From Paraburkholderia sp. BCC1885 (lineage in GTDB: Bacteria; Pseudomonadota; Gammaproteobacteria; Burkholderiales; Burkholderiaceae), in assembly GCF_900996235.1 (NCBI RefSeq), contig NZ_CAAJGM010000033.1, positions 62,001 through 126,000 on the forward strand: DNA of 64,000 nt, in the 5' to 3' direction. Each line of letters starts with the position of its first letter. The stretch's first letter is position 1. Position numbers and translations under genes: made by a program. The notes beneath the pieces were generated by a model. That model saw only the letters and a list, made by a program, of their open reading frames with translations. It was not told where the DNA came from and did not search any database. Of the stretch, positions 45,439 to 55,700 are shown piece after piece.

Positions 45439-45540
45439 CGCTTCGCAGCGAGACCGCGATTATCCCGGAAATGACTGCGCGCCGCTTGATGACCTCTCGC
45501 GGCGCGCTATCTTTTTGCTCCGCCGCGCGTCGTGGCGCGG
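45439..45540. repeat. cluster of GC-rich hairpins between accD and folC
   Basis: GCGCGCCGC (45477-45485) pairs with GCGGCGCGC (45499-45507), followed on the plus strand by TATCTTTTT. CCGCGC (45523-45528) pairs with GCGCGG (45535-45540). TCGCT-TCGC-AGCGA lies near 45439. The genes run on the minus strand, so these may be partial terminators or mRNA-processing stems rather than an ordinary terminator. Confidence 0.4.
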
Positions 45541-45566
45541 CGTCAGGGCCTTTGCGCGACTTTTAC

Positions 45567-46439
45567 TTACGCCACCGCGTCGGCCGGCTGGCGCGACATC
45601 AGCGCCATCAGGCGGGCGATTTCCTCACGCAGTTTGCGACGGTCCACGATCATGTCGACCGCGCCCTTCGTCAGCAGGAATTCGGCGCGCTGGAAGCCTT
45701 CCGGCAACTTTTCGCGCACGGTCTGTTCGATCACGCGCGGGCCGGCAAAGCCGATCAGCGCTTTCGGCTCGGCGATCACCACGTCGCCGAGGAAGGCGAA
45801 GCTCGCCGACACGCCGCCCATGGTCGGATCGGTCAGCACCGAGATGAACGGCAGCCTGGCTTCCGACAGCCTGGTCAGCATGGCCGTGGTTTTGGCCATC
45901 TGCATCAGCGAGAGCAGGCTTTCCTGCATCCGCGCGCCGCCCGAAGCAGTGAAGCAGATGAACGGCACGTTCTGTTCGAGCGCGTTTTGCGCGCCGCGCG
46001 CGAAGCGCTCGCCGACCACCGAACCCATCGAGCCGCCCATGAACGAGAACTCGAAGCAGGCCACCACGCACGGCAGCGTGTGAATCGCGCCGCCCATGAC
46101 GACCATGGCGTCGGTTTCGTCGGTTTCTTCCATCGCCTCTTTCAGGCGGTCCGGGTACTTGCGGCTGTCTTTGAACTTGAGGGCGTCGACCGGCAGGATT
46201 TCCTGGCCGATTTCGTAGCGGCCTTCCGGATCGAGCAGGCCGTCGAGGCGTTCACGGGCGCCGATGCGCATGTGGTGGTCGCACTTCGGGCACACGTGCA
46301 GATTCGCTTCCACGTCGTTGCGGTACAGCACCGCTTCGCACGACGGGCACTTGATCCACAGACCTTCCGGAATCCCTTTACGGTTTTTCGGATCGGTTTG
46401 CTTGATTTTGGGCGGCAGCAGCTTGTCGAGCCAGCTCAT
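45567..46439 (-). CDS. accD: acetyl-CoA carboxylase, carboxyltransferase beta subunit
   Basis: The 290-residue subunit pairs with AccA to transfer CO2 from biotin to acetyl-CoA, starting fatty acid synthesis. The N-terminal zinc ribbon has C31, C34, C50 and C53 ([20 protein letters not shown] region), and the crotonase fold follows with [19 protein letters not shown] and [20 protein letters not shown]. Length is normal. It sits between trpA (84-base gap) and folC, an order shared with other proteobacteria except for the nearby trpB/A genes. Confidence 0.97.
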   Translation of the reverse strand: MSWLDKLLPPKIKQTDPKNRKGIPEGLWIKCPSCEAVLYRNDVEANLHVCPKCDHHMRIGARERLDGLLDPEGRYEIGQEILPVDALKFKDSRKYPDRLKEAMEETDETDAMVVMGGAIHTLPCVVACFEFSFMGGSMGSVVGERFARGAQNALEQNVPFICFTASGGARMQESLLSLMQMAKTTAMLTRLSEARLPFISVLTDPTMGGVSASFAFLGDVVIAEPKALIGFAGPRVIEQTVREKLPEGFQRAEFLLTKGAVDMIVDRRKLREEIARLMALMSRQPADAVA

Positions 46440-46523
46440 GATGATTCCTTCCAGGGTCTTCGGTACGCGCGACAGCGGGGACGAAACCCCGCCGCGCAGC
46501 TTACAGCAGACAAAAAGTAACGG

Positions 46524-47339
46524 TTATCGGGCGTTCGCGCCGATGCTGTCCAGCGCCTCACGGATTTCTGCGATGAAACGCGTGAGCGTCTCGGCAGCGG
46601 CCTCCGGCGCGGCTTTTTCGAGCAATTGCACGATACGGCTGCCGATCACGACGGCATCGGCGACTTCGGCCACCGAGCGCGCCGTCTGGGCGTCCCGGAT
46701 ACCAAAACCGACGCCCACCGGCAGGGGCACGCGCGACTTGATGGCCGGGATTTTACCCGCGATGCTGGAAACGTCCAGATTTGCCGCTCCGGTGACCCCT
46801 TTGAGCGACACATAATAGACGTAGCCGCTGGCGATCTTGCCCACTTCGGCGATGCGTTCGTCGGTCGAGGTGGGCGCCAGCAGGAAGATCGGATCGATGC
46901 CGGAAGATCGCATCTTTTCAGCGAAATTCACCGACTCTTCCGGCGGGTAATCGACCACCAGCACGCCATCTACGCCCGCTTCCCGAGCGGCTGCGGCGAA
47001 GGCGTCGACGCCCATCCGTTCGATCGGATTGGCATAGCCCATCAGCACCACCGGCGTCTTGTCGTCGCGCGTGCGGAATTGCCTGACGTCCGCCAGCACG
47101 TGACGCAACGAGACGCCATGCGCCAAGGCGCGTTCCGACGAAGCCTGGATCACCGGACCGTCGGCCATCGGATCGGAAAATGGCACGCCGAGTTCGATCA
47201 CATCCGCGCCGCCGGCGGCGAGCGCGTGCATGAATTCGACGGTCCGAGCCGGGTCCGGATCGCCAGCCGTCATGAACGGAATCAGTCCTTTCTTGCCCTG
47301 CGCAGCCAAAGCTGCAAACGTGCTTTTAATACGCGACAT
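46524..47339 (-). CDS. trpA: tryptophan synthase alpha subunit
   Basis: The 271-residue TIM barrel cleaves indole-3-glycerol phosphate and passes indole to TrpB. Motifs are [40 protein letters not shown] (catalytic Glu and Asp) and [23 protein letters not shown] 47339 gives the usual start [18 protein letters not shown]; a frame extending 14 codons further upstream is not protein-like. The gene is separated from trpB by a DNA methyltransferase gene. Confidence 0.96.
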   Translation of the reverse strand: MSRIKSTFAALAAQGKKGLIPFMTAGDPDPARTVEFMHALAAGGADVIELGVPFSDPMADGPVIQASSERALAHGVSLRHVLADVRQFRTRDDKTPVVLMGYANPIERMGVDAFAAAAREAGVDGVLVVDYPPEESVNFAEKMRSSGIDPIFLLAPTSTDERIAEVGKIASGYVYYVSLKGVTGAANLDVSSIAGKIPAIKSRVPLPVGVGFGIRDAQTARSVAEVADAVVIGSRIVQLLEKAAPEAAAETLTRFIAEIREALDSIGANAR

Positions 47340-47420
47340 TGAAATATTCTCGAAAATAGTTAGCTGCGCGTTGGCTTCCATTCACCGCTGATCAAACTAA
47401 ATTAGCGCCAAAATAGCGCC

Positions 47421-48332
47421 TTACTCGGTTTCAGCGGCTTCGGACGCAAGCGGCGCGACGGTTTTATCTGACGCAACCTGCGCGGCCGCGCTGACGCGTT
47501 CACGCGCGATCGCGCAGTAACTTTCATTGATTTCGTAGCCGACGAATTCGCGCTTCTGACGGGCGCAAGCGACTGCGGTGGTGCCACTGCCCATAAATGG
47601 GTCAAGCACACGGCCGCCCGGCGGGCAACTCGCGAGCACCATGCGCTCGACGATTTCCAGAGGCTTCTGGGTCGGATGATCGACGCGTTCGGCATGTTGC
47701 CGATGCAGGCGCGATACCGACCAGACATCCTTCGGATTATAGCCAAGCTCCAGCCACTTGCTGCCCTCGAACAATTTACGCGAACGCGCCTTCTTCGTGA
47801 CGGCATCATATGGGATGCGGACGGGATCGAGATCGAAGTAGTAATCCTTCGACACCGCGAAAAAGCCGATGTTGTCGTGCACGGACGTGAAGCGGCGGGT
47901 GGTGCCGCCCATGCTCGGCACGCGCCGGTCCCAGATGATCTCGTTGACCATCGTCAAACGCATCTTCAGGAAGCTGAAGATTTCCGGCGCGTACTGCCAC
48001 GTGCAGAAGATATACAGCGAACCGGACGGCTTGAGCTTCGGGATCGCCAGCTCGAGCCAACCCCGCGTCCAGGCGATGAAGTCCTCGCCCGACCGCATGT
48101 CGGAATCGTTGCCATAATCCTTGCCGAGCCCGTAGGGCGGATCGGCGAGGATCAGGTCGATCGATGCATCCGGCAGGTTCGCCACATCGGTCAGAAAATC
48201 GCGGTTCAAGAGCTGAATACCGGCAGGCACCACCGGCAAAGCCACTGCGGACGCCAACTCGGGCGTCCTGGTGGCTTCAGCCGTTTCAGCCTCGGTGCCG
48301 GCCGGTTGCGGCTCGTCGAACTCGTCGCGCAT
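47421..48332 (-). CDS. orphan beta-class DNA adenine/cytosine-N4 methyltransferase within the trp cluster
   Basis: The 303-residue enzyme methylates an exocyclic amino group in DNA. The catalytic motif DPPY (residues 64-67, ILADPPYGLG) comes before the SAM-binding motif (LDPFMGSGTT, F246), the order of the beta class; HPTQKPLEIVERMV lies just before the latter. No restriction enzyme gene is adjacent, so it looks like a solitary regulatory methylase. It lies 11 bases after trpB and 81 before trpA. From memory, the B. cenocepacia gene at the equivalent place (BCAM0992) methylates GTWWAC. ATG 48332 was chosen because the upstream extension overlaps trpB and is not conserved-looking. Confidence 0.87.
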   Translation of the reverse strand: MRDEFDEPQPAGTEAETAEATRTPELASAVALPVVPAGIQLLNRDFLTDVANLPDASIDLILADPPYGLGKDYGNDSDMRSGEDFIAWTRGWLELAIPKLKPSGSLYIFCTWQYAPEIFSFLKMRLTMVNEIIWDRRVPSMGGTTRRFTSVHDNIGFFAVSKDYYFDLDPVRIPYDAVTKKARSRKLFEGSKWLELGYNPKDVWSVSRLHRQHAERVDHPTQKPLEIVERMVLASCPPGGRVLDPFMGSGTTAVACARQKREFVGYEINESYCAIARERVSAAAQVASDKTVAPLASEAAETE

Positions 48333-48343
48333 CGTCGCGGCGC

Positions 48344-49537
48344 TCAGAACGTGATGCCCGATCGCTCGGCGACCGTGTGCATGTCCTTGTCGCCGCGACC
48401 CGACAGGTTCACCAGAAGGCATTTATCCTTCGGCAAGGTCGGCGCGAGCTTGGCCGCGTAGGCCAGCGCGTGGCTCGATTCCAGCGCCGGAATGATGCCT
48501 TCGATCCGGCAGCAATCGTGGAACGCCTTGAGCGCCTCTTCGTCCGTGATGCCGACGTATTGCGCGCGGCCGGTTTCGTGCAGCCAGGCATGCTCGGGAC
48601 CGACGCCCGGGTAGTCCAGACCGGCCGACACCGAATGCGTCTCGATAATCTGGCCGTTTTCGTCCTGTAGCAGATACGTGCGGTTGCCGTGCAGCACACC
48701 GGGGCTGCCGCCGATCAGCGACGCCGCGTGGCGGCCCGTATCGAGACCGTCGCCCGCCGCTTCAACGCCGATCAACTGCACGTCTTTGTCGTCGATATAG
48801 GGGTAAAAGATACCCATTGCGTTCGATCCGCCACCCACGCAGGCAATCACCGCATCCGGCTGACGGCCGACCAGCTCGGGCATCTGCACCTTGCACTCGT
48901 CGCCGATCACGCGCTGGAAATCGCGCACCATCATCGGATACGGATGCGGACCCGCAACCGTGCCGATGATGTAGAAGGTATTTTCGACGTTGGTGACCCA
49001 GTCGCGCATCGCCTCGTTGAGCGAATCCTTCAGCGTTTTCGAGCCCGATTCCACCGGCACGACGGTCGCGCCCAGCAGCTTCATGCGGTAGACGTTGGCG
49101 GCCTGGCGGCGCACGTCTTCCGAGCCCATGTAGACCACGCATTCCATGCCGAAACGCGCGGCGATCGTAGCGGTGGCCACGCCGTGCTGGCCCGCGCCGG
49201 TTTCCGCGATCACGCGCGGCTTGCCCATGCGTTTGGCGAGCAGCGCCTGACCAATCACGTTGTTGATCTTGTGGGCGCCGGTGTGGTTCAGGTCTTCGCG
49301 CTTGAGGTAAACCTGCGCGCCGCCGAGCAGTTCGCTCCAGCGCTGCGCGTGATAGATCGGCGACGGACGGCCGACGAAGTGCTTCAGTTCGCGTTCGTAT
49401 TCGGCAACGAACTCGGGGTCTTTCTGGAATTTTTCGTAGGCTTCACGCAGCTCATTGAGTGCGTGGACCAGCGTTTCGGCAACGAACACGCCGCCAAATT
49501 GGCCGAAATGGCCTCGTTCATCGGGCAAGTTATACAT
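48344..49537 (-). CDS. trpB: tryptophan synthase beta subunit
   Basis: The 397-residue PLP enzyme condenses indole with serine to make tryptophan. It begins [20 protein letters not shown] and has the PLP lysine in [20 protein letters not shown], the PLP-phosphate loop [14 protein letters not shown] and the C-terminal SGRGDKDM. Length is typical. ATG 49537 is preferred over an upstream GTG. It follows trpF by 63 bases, and a methyltransferase gene follows it before trpA. Confidence 0.97.
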   Translation of the reverse strand: MYNLPDERGHFGQFGGVFVAETLVHALNELREAYEKFQKDPEFVAEYERELKHFVGRPSPIYHAQRWSELLGGAQVYLKREDLNHTGAHKINNVIGQALLAKRMGKPRVIAETGAGQHGVATATIAARFGMECVVYMGSEDVRRQAANVYRMKLLGATVVPVESGSKTLKDSLNEAMRDWVTNVENTFYIIGTVAGPHPYPMMVRDFQRVIGDECKVQMPELVGRQPDAVIACVGGGSNAMGIFYPYIDDKDVQLIGVEAAGDGLDTGRHAASLIGGSPGVLHGNRTYLLQDENGQIIETHSVSAGLDYPGVGPEHAWLHETGRAQYVGITDEEALKAFHDCCRIEGIIPALESSHALAYAAKLAPTLPKDKCLLVNLSGRGDKDMHTVAERSGITF

Positions 49538-49600
49538 GGATGTCACTCTTCTCAGTGTGCCGGACGGGCCGCTTCGTTCGAAGCCGGCACCGCGGCTGAA

Positions 49601-50329
49601 TCACTCTGCGTCCGCCGCGCGCACTGCGCGTACAAACGCCGCCATTCGGGCGTGATCTTTCACGCCCTTGGCGCCCGCTACTTCGATGCCGCTGGAGACA
49701 TCGACCGCGTAGGGGCGCACACGACGAATCGCGTCACTGACGTTTTGCGCGTTCAACCCACCACTCAAAACGGCCCGACGCGCGAGCTCTGCTGGAATAA
49801 GTGACCAATCGAAAACCTTCCCGCCGCCGCCATAGCCTTCCACATGGGTATCGAACAGAAGACCGCTGGCTGCTGCATAGTTAAGCGCCGATTTTACCAA
49901 ATCGGCTTGCCGAGTATCAGCCCCGACACGCAAAGCGCGCAACCAAGGCAAACCCGCAACACTGGCGAGCGCCTCGCACTGCTCGGGCGTCTCGTCACCA
50001 TGGAACTGTAGCAAGGTGAGCGGAATGTTGCTGACCACCTCGTGAACCCATTCCGGCGACGCATTCACGAACAGGCCCACCACCGACACGAACGGCGGCA
50101 CGTCGCGCACCAGCTCGAGCGCCTGAGCGATACCGACCGAGCGCGGGCTGGGCGGATAAAACACGAGGCCGAACGCGTCGGCGCCGAGCTCGATGGCATG
50201 GGCGACGTCCGCGGGTTTCGACAATCCGCACAGCTTGATGCGGGTCCGGCGCGGCGCCGCGTCCTGCGTCTCGTCCTGCGGCTGGGATGCGCCGACGGCG
50301 GCCGGCGGGTTCAGTGTGCTTGAATTCAT
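49601..50329 (-). CDS. trpF: phosphoribosylanthranilate isomerase
   Basis: The 242-residue barrel enzyme isomerises N-(5-phosphoribosyl)anthranilate in tryptophan synthesis. Motifs are [20 protein letters not shown] (catalytic Cys), [16 protein letters not shown], and [16 protein letters not shown] followed by [17 protein letters not shown]. There is a ~28-residue Asn/Pro/Gln-rich leader before the barrel. ATG 50329 overlaps the truA stop (ATGA), which supports this start and shows translational coupling. Confidence 0.95.
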   Translation of the reverse strand: MNSSTLNPPAAVGASQPQDETQDAAPRRTRIKLCGLSKPADVAHAIELGADAFGLVFYPPSPRSVGIAQALELVRDVPPFVSVVGLFVNASPEWVHEVVSNIPLTLLQFHGDETPEQCEALASVAGLPWLRALRVGADTRQADLVKSALNYAAASGLLFDTHVEGYGGGGKVFDWSLIPAELARRAVLSGGLNAQNVSDAIRRVRPYAVDVSSGIEVAGAKGVKDHARMAAFVRAVRAADAE

Positions 50330-51147
50330 GATTCCGGTGATTCGGTCCAAACGGTGCTCCACGGCACGCTACCCGACTGCGCGGCAGGCACCGCGAATTC
50401 CTCAGGATAGCCTACCTGCGCGAGATACAGGCCGTCGGGCATGAAAGTGGGCGCCGCCTGGCTGCGGTCGCGGCTCGCCAGCACCTCGGCCATCCACGTG
50501 GCCGGATAGCGCCCACGGCCGATTGCCACCAGACAGCCCATCAGGTTACGCACCATGTGATGCAGAAAGGCGTTGGCGCGGAAGCGAAAGTGAATGAAAT
50601 CGCCCTGCTGCCGCACGTCGATCTGATGCAGATGCTTGACTGGCGTCTTCGCCTGACATTCCGAGGAACGGAACGCCGAAAAATCGTGCTCGCCAATCAG
50701 ACAGGCCGTCGCCGCGCGCATGGCTTCGACGTCGAGCGGCGTGTGAATCCAGCCGGCGCGGGCGGTGAGCATCGGCGAGCGCACCGGATGGACATACAGC
50801 GCGTAGTAATAGGTCCGCTCGAAGGCCGAAAAGCGCGCGTGGAACGCCTCCGGCATCGGCTTGGCCCATTGCACCGCAATCGTCTTCGGCAAAAACGCGT
50901 TGGTGCCGCGCACCCAGGAGAAATCCGTGCGGTCGAGTTCGGTGTCGAAATGCACCACCTGACCGAGACCGTGGACACCGGTATCTGTACGGCCGGCTAC
51001 CACCGTCGGCAGCGGCGTCTGCGCAAATTCGCGCAGCGCCCGTTCGAGCTCGTCCTGCACCGTCTTGCCGTGCGGTTGCGACTGCCAGCCGCAAAAGGCC
51101 GAACCGTCGTACTGGATCCCTAGCGCAATCCGCGTCACGGCAGGCAT
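50326..51147 (-). CDS. truA: tRNA pseudouridine(38-40) synthase
   Basis: The 273-residue enzyme converts uridines 38-40 of the tRNA anticodon arm to pseudouridine. It shows the N-terminal [19 protein letters not shown], the catalytic Asp in [18 protein letters not shown], and [19 protein letters not shown]. Its ATG shares bases with the fimV stop (TAATG), and its stop overlaps trpF, so fimV, truA and trpF are translationally linked, as in Pseudomonas. Confidence 0.96.
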   Translation of the reverse strand: MPAVTRIALGIQYDGSAFCGWQSQPHGKTVQDELERALREFAQTPLPTVVAGRTDTGVHGLGQVVHFDTELDRTDFSWVRGTNAFLPKTIAVQWAKPMPEAFHARFSAFERTYYYALYVHPVRSPMLTARAGWIHTPLDVEAMRAATACLIGEHDFSAFRSSECQAKTPVKHLHQIDVRQQGDFIHFRFRANAFLHHMVRNLMGCLVAIGRGRYPATWMAEVLASRDRSQAAPTFMPDGLYLAQVGYPEEFAVPAAQSGSVPWSTVWTESPES

Positions 51148-54068
51148 TACGACAGGGGCGCCAGCGTCGACAGCAACGCGCGCGCTTCGGTGCGCGTCGC
51201 CAGGTCGTTCGCGTCGATGACTTCGTGGATCAGCGCCCGCGCGCCGGCCAGATCGCCTAGCTCGATGTATTCGGACGCCAGTTCCAGCTTGTTGCGCGCG
51301 ATCCTGACGAGGTCCTGCGGCGTGAACGACGGCAACGGCTGCGCGGGACTCGGCGGCAATTCGAGGTCGAAATCGAGATTGAGCGCGCCGAAATGCGCCG
51401 CGCCCAAACCGGCGACGGCGGCCGCGCCTGCGACGCCGGCGCTGATTTCGTCGGCGGCATGCTGAGGCGCCGCTTCCTGCGACGGGACGGCTTGCTGGGC
51501 CGTGATCTCGGGGTCGACAACCGGCTGGGTAGAAAGCGAGGGCGGTGGCGTCAGCGGAGCGGCCGACTCGGCGCGTGGCGGCAAGCCGAGGTCGAGACTG
51601 CTGAAGGCGTCGACGGCGGCACGCGGGAAGCCGGTTGGCGTGGTCGGCTCCTCTTGCGGCGGCTCTTGGGGCGTTTCCGTGAGCGGCGTGTTTGACGCGT
51701 GCTCATGGGCGTCCACGGCGTGCGGCGCGGACGGCTCGTCGTGTGCCGGCGCTTCCGGCTGCTCGTGGGCTTCTGTGTGCGACTCTGCCCCGTGGGCCGG
51801 CGCGAATGCGCTGGGTTCTTCCGGCATCTCGCGTTGCTCTGCCGGCGCGTCGGCGTGCCGGTATGCCGAAGGATCGAACGACGCCTCGCCGTGGGCAAAG
51901 CCTTCGCCAAACGGGGTATCCGTCTGCAACTCGCCAAACGACGCGGGCGTGCCGAAATCCATCTGCGGCACCGGCGGGGCCTCGCCTGCATTCGGCCCGG
52001 CGGCGGGGATTTGTTCAGGCGAATGATCCGTGGCCTGATTCCATTGGCTGGCCTCGGACGGCGTAGGATGACTTGCCTGTTCGCCTTGTGCTGGGGCGGC
52101 ATGGGGCGGCAGTTGTGTGTCGTCGTGGGGCTTTTCTGCTGCGGTGAGGCCGGCGGCTGCGGCGGCATCTTCGAAAGGGTTCAGCGACGGAGCGTGCGTG
52201 TCTTCCAGCGACGCGGTATGCGGCGCGGCGGACGGCGTGTACCCGGATGCGTCGAATGCTGACGGTTCTGCATCCTCGCCGGATTCGGGCGCGTCTGCGT
52301 GGGTCTGCGGCACGCTTTCGCTGGTGAACGCGGCGGGTTCGTGGGGCGGCGCGTCGTGCTCTGCCATGTGCTGCTGCGCCGCTGATTCCTGCGTCGTCTC
52401 ACGGCTCGCTGCTTCACGAGCCTGCGCGTCCCACGCGGCCGCTTCGTGTTCACCCGCTTCGCGCGCTGCCTCGTCATTCGCGATGGATTGATGCGCTGCC
52501 GCTTCCTGGGCGGCGGCCTCACGGAATTCGGCTTCGCGCTCCGCCGCCTCATACGAGGGCGCATTGCCGGCGGCCAGATCATGCGCCGCTGCCTCGTGAG
52601 CGCTCACTTCTCGCTCGGCTGCCTCTCGTTCAGATACCTCTCGTTCGGCTGCTGCACGCGCCGCTGCTTCCGACGAGAGCGCAGCCACGGCTGCTACGTC
52701 GTGTGCGTCTTCCTCATCAACGACGACATGGCCACGCGCGTCGATGTCCTCGTGCGGCGCCACGGCATCTCGCGCCAGCGGGGCCGCAGTCTCGTTCACG
52801 CCCGAAGCCGCGCTTGCCGCAGCTGCATCCGCCGGTGTGACCCGACTTTTGCGCCGCCGAATGCCAAATGCGGCCAACAGAGCCACTAAGGCCGCGCCGA
52901 TGGCCGCAGCAAAGCCCACGTTCACCGGCGACAGATCCAGATTACCGACGCTCGCATGCGAGTTCGCCCCCGCGCCATTGCTCGCCACGCGCGCGCTGGA
53001 CGCCGCCCCCGCGGGAGCATTCGCCGGCCCAACCGCCGGCGCCGCCCCTCCCACCTGAACAGGCTGGGCGGTCTTGCCGCCGATGCCATGCTTCCGCAAT
53101 TCAAGCAACACCCGGCTCTTCAGCGCGAGCAATTGCTGCAGACTTGAAACCTGCGCCGGGGCCTGCACCACCGGAGCGGCAGCGGGAGGCGCTGACGGTT
53201 GCACCACCGACGCCCCCGCCAACGGCGCAGCGCCCGACGAAGGCTGGATAGCACCCGCCCAGACGTGAGCGCCACTGGCTTGCGCCGGAGGCAGCGCGGC
53301 GACAGGCGCCGTCGAAGAAGCGCCAACGGCCGAGGACGAAGATGCAGACGTAGCGACCGCTACCGCACCTTGAGCAACCGTGGCCGGCACGCTAGCCACC
53401 AACGGCGCGCTTGCGGTAGCCGCTGTCGTCGAACTTGCAAGGAGCGGCGCGCTCGCAGGAGCGGCGGCCACTGCCGGAGCAGGCGCGGGCGCGGCATGCA
53501 CGGCACCGCTTGCACCATTCGACTGCATCGCAATCCCAGTCGCAGCCGATTGCGACACAGCGCTCGCCGCATTGGCCGTAGCCGGCGCGGACGCCGCGCC
53601 CGACACGCCAGCCGTCGAAGTCGTCGACGTGGCTGAACTTGCCGCGACCGCCGCGCTTGACGTCCCCGAAGTTGTCCCCGAAACAGCCCCTGACGCTACC
53701 GCCGCCCCCGTCGCATCCAGCGACGGAATCGTCAGCACCGCCCCCAGCCGCAACCGGCTCGGATCGTGCGCCATAAACGCATTCGGATTCGCATCGAAGA
53801 GGGCCTTCGAGGCGCGCACCAGCGTCGCGCGATCGTGCGACTGCGTGGCGGCGATCGCCACGTCATTGAGCGATTGCCCCGGGTGAATCGTGTATTGGCT
53901 GCCGGCCGCAAGCGGTGCCGATGCGGCGCTCGCCGCGCTTGCACCGTCCGCAGTTGCGGCCTGCACAACGGAGGCGCCGGCAAAAGTCCATGCAAGCGCC
54001 GCCGCGGCTGCGATCCGGCACACACGGCTGCGCGACGCAGCGTGAAGCGAAGAAACTCGAACGGTCAT
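51147..54068 (-). CDS. fimV: FimV-family polar/peptidoglycan-binding protein
   Basis: The 973-residue protein has a signal-like N-terminus (residues ~15-38), a LysM-like peptidoglycan-binding segment (58-115, [16 protein letters not shown]), a long Ala/Val/Ser-rich periplasmic stretch, one membrane helix (about 384-404), then a very acidic Ala/Glu-rich cytoplasmic region with repeated [24 protein letters not shown] units (about 443-563), and a C-terminal FimV domain ([20 protein letters not shown], last ~60 residues). FimV anchors polar machinery and twitching motility in Pseudomonas. ATG 54068 gives the signal peptide; the 88-codon upstream extension covers the asd terminator and is rejected. 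Confidence 0.87.
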   Translation of the reverse strand: MTVRVSSLHAASRSRVCRIAAAAALAWTFAGASVVQAATADGASAASAASAPLAAGSQYTIHPGQSLNDVAIAATQSHDRATLVRASKALFDANPNAFMAHDPSRLRLGAVLTIPSLDATGAAVASGAVSGTTSGTSSAAVAASSATSTTSTAGVSGAASAPATANAASAVSQSAATGIAMQSNGASGAVHAAPAPAPAVAAAPASAPLLASSTTAATASAPLVASVPATVAQGAVAVATSASSSSAVGASSTAPVAALPPAQASGAHVWAGAIQPSSGAAPLAGASVVQPSAPPAAAPVVQAPAQVSSLQQLLALKSRVLLELRKHGIGGKTAQPVQVGGAAPAVGPANAPAGAASSARVASNGAGANSHASVGNLDLSPVNVGFAAAIGAALVALLAAFGIRRRKSRVTPADAAAASAASGVNETAAPLARDAVAPHEDIDARGHVVVDEEDAHDVAAVAALSSEAAARAAAEREVSEREAAEREVSAHEAAAHDLAAGNAPSYEAAEREAEFREAAAQEAAAHQSIANDEAAREAGEHEAAAWDAQAREAASRETTQESAAQQHMAEHDAPPHEPAAFTSESVPQTHADAPESGEDAEPSAFDASGYTPSAAPHTASLEDTHAPSLNPFEDAAAAAGLTAAEKPHDDTQLPPHAAPAQGEQASHPTPSEASQWNQATDHSPEQIPAAGPNAGEAPPVPQMDFGTPASFGELQTDTPFGEGFAHGEASFDPSAYRHADAPAEQREMPEEPSAFAPAHGAESHTEAHEQPEAPAHDEPSAPHAVDAHEHASNTPLTETPQEPPQEEPTTPTGFPRAAVDAFSSLDLGLPPRAESAAPLTPPPSLSTQPVVDPEITAQQAVPSQEAAPQHAADEISAGVAGAAAVAGLGAAHFGALNLDFDLELPPSPAQPLPSFTPQDLVRIARNKLELASEYIELGDLAGARALIHEVIDANDLATRTEARALLSTLAPLS

Positions 54069-54144
54069 CGGGACGACCGGCGCGTCAGCGCTCAGCCCTT
54101 GGTTGCGATTGGATTGGGACAAGATTTTTCGGAGCACACAATGA

Positions 54145-54174
54145 AAAAAGCGCCGCGCAAGCGCGACGCTTTTT
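54145..54174 (-). terminator. intrinsic terminator after asd
   Basis: On the minus strand AAAAAGCGTCGCGC-TTGC-GCGGCGCTTTTTT forms a long hairpin (one internal mismatch) running into a T tract, 34 bases after the asd stop. Its A/T flanks also allow it to work in the other direction. Confidence 0.85.
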
Positions 54175-54207
54175 GAGTTTTTACGCGTCGTAGGCGCGTA
54201 GTTTACT

Positions 54208-55329
54208 TTACTTGTCGAGCAGAATGCGCAGCATCCGACGCAGCGGCTCAGCGGCGCCCCACAACAACTGGTCGCCCACCGTGAAAGCCGACAGATATTC
54301 GCCGCCCATCGCGAGCTTGCGCAGACGTCCAACCGGCACCGACAGCGTGCCCGTCACCACGGCCGGCGACAGATCGCGGATCGACGCTTCCCGCTCGTTC
54401 GGCACCACCTTGACCCAGTCGTTGCCCGAGGCGAGGATGCTGTTCACTTCGTCCAGCGGCACGTCCTTCGTCAGTTTGATGGTCAGCGCCTGCGAGTGGC
54501 AACGCATCGCGCCAATGCGCACGCACAGGCCGTCCACGGGAATCGAACCCGGCGTGCCCATCGCCGGCTTGCCGAGGATCTTGTTGGTTTCCGCGCCGCC
54601 CTTCCACTCTTCCTTCGACATGCCGTTGCCGAGATCCTTGTCGATCCACGGAATCAGCGAGCCCGCGAGCGGCACGCCGAAGTTGTCGGTCGGCATGCGG
54701 TCGCTGTTCATCGCGGCCAGCACGCGGCGGTCGATATCGAGAATCGCCGACGACGGGTCCGCCAGATCTTCCTTGGCCGCGCCGTACAGCGTACCCATCT
54801 GTTGCAGCAGTTCGCGCATGTTCTGCGCGCCCGCGCCCGAAGCGGCCTGGTACGTCATGGCCGTCATCCAGTCGACGAGATTCTCGCGGAAGAGGCCGCC
54901 CAGCGCCATCAGCATCAGGCTGACCGTGCAGTTGCCGCCGATAAAATTCTTCTGACCCTTCACCAGCGCGCTCTTGATCACGTCGAGGTTGACCGGGTCG
55001 AGAATGATGACCGCGTCGTCCTTCATGCGCAGCGACGAAGCCGCGTCGATCCAGTAGCCGTTCCAGCCCGCTGCGCGCAGCTTCGGGAACACGTCGTTGG
55101 TGTAGTCGCCGCCCTGGCAGGAGATGATGGCGTCGCACTTTTTCAGGTCGTCAATGCTCGAAGCATCTTTGAGCTTGGTCTCGTTTTTAGCGAACGACGG
55201 CGCGTTGCCGCCCGCGTTGCTGGTGCTGAAAAACACCGGTTCGATCAGATCGAAATCGCCTTCCTGTTGCATACGCTGCATCAGGACGCTGCCGACCATG
55301 CCGCGCCAACCTACGAGACCTACGTTCAT
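54208..55329 (-). CDS. asd: aspartate-semialdehyde dehydrogenase
   Basis: The 373-residue enzyme reduces aspartyl phosphate to aspartate semialdehyde, the branch point to lysine, threonine, methionine and diaminopimelate. It shows the NADP motif [20 protein letters not shown], the catalytic Cys in [19 protein letters not shown] and the catalytic His in [16 protein letters not shown]. Length matches the gram-negative long form. It lies between leuB and fimV, as in Pseudomonas, with a 371-base upstream gap and a strong terminator after it. Confidence 0.97.
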   Translation of the reverse strand: MNVGLVGWRGMVGSVLMQRMQQEGDFDLIEPVFFSTSNAGGNAPSFAKNETKLKDASSIDDLKKCDAIISCQGGDYTNDVFPKLRAAGWNGYWIDAASSLRMKDDAVIILDPVNLDVIKSALVKGQKNFIGGNCTVSLMLMALGGLFRENLVDWMTAMTYQAASGAGAQNMRELLQQMGTLYGAAKEDLADPSSAILDIDRRVLAAMNSDRMPTDNFGVPLAGSLIPWIDKDLGNGMSKEEWKGGAETNKILGKPAMGTPGSIPVDGLCVRIGAMRCHSQALTIKLTKDVPLDEVNSILASGNDWVKVVPNEREASIRDLSPAVVTGTLSVPVGRLRKLAMGGEYLSAFTVGDQLLWGAAEPLRRMLRILLDK

Positions 55330-55412
55330 GACACTTACCCTTCGAGTGGAGGCTTCCCCGCATCTTTGCCCGCAGTGACCGCGCGGGGAAGATGGGCGGG
55401 CACGACGGACGA

Positions 55413-55541
55413 TCAGCGAATCGTGATCGTTTTCGGGGTAATCGTTTTGACCAGCGTTTTGATGGCAATGGCGAGCTCAACCACACGGGCCGTTTTGCCG
55501 TGGTGGTTGGAAATCGAGGTGATTTGAAGAGCGTTAGCCAT
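55413..55541 (-). CDS. possible 42-residue small protein between leuB and asd
   Basis: A short frame on the same strand as its neighbours encodes [20 protein letters not shown], followed by a Lys/Thr/Ile-rich tail (…[15 protein letters not shown]). It matches no family I know. Third codon positions lean to C/G but less strongly than in flanking genes, and no good ribosome site is visible. The basic amphipathic tail could be real or a result of the repetitive KT/IT codons. It fills the first part of the otherwise unexplained leuB-asd gap. Confidence 0.3.
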   Translation of the reverse strand: MANALQITSISNHHGKTARVVELAIAIKTLVKTITPKTITIR

Positions 55542-55652
55542 TTCTACAGTCTACACGAAAACCGGATTTAAGCAGCCTGGATAGCCGCTATTGCGCGCGA
55601 ATTGGCTGGATTGCGGCCCATTCGCGCGTGATTCTCTATCTAACTCACCGCA

Positions 55653-55672
55653 CGCCGCGAAATTTCGCGGCG
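55653..55672. repeat. perfect 20-base palindrome after leuB
   Basis: CGCCGCGA-AATT-TCGCGGCG lies 28-48 bases past the leuB stop. As RNA it would form a very stable 8-bp stem with a 4-base loop. On the minus strand no T run follows, so it may be a processing or attenuating stem rather than a full terminator. Confidence 0.5.
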
Positions 55673-55700
55673 CTTTACTAACGCAGTTGCAACAGCGGCC

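Larger units (their letters stand above)
55330..55700. other. leuB-asd intergenic region, 371 bp
   Basis: It contains the possible small ORF 55413-55541 and the perfect 20-base palindrome CGCCGCGAAATTTCGCGGCG (55653-55672) just after leuB. The rest, 55330-55412 and 55542-55652, shows no clear signal; it must hold the asd promoter if asd is not read from leuB. Confidence 0.55.

Noticed and set aside
48333..48422. 30-codon upstream extension of the methyltransferase
   Set aside because: It overlaps the end of trpB and has no family-like sequence; ATG 48332 is better.
54069..54332. 88-codon upstream extension of fimV
   Set aside because: It would run through the asd terminator and the end of asd on the same strand in a different frame; the signal peptide begins at 54068.
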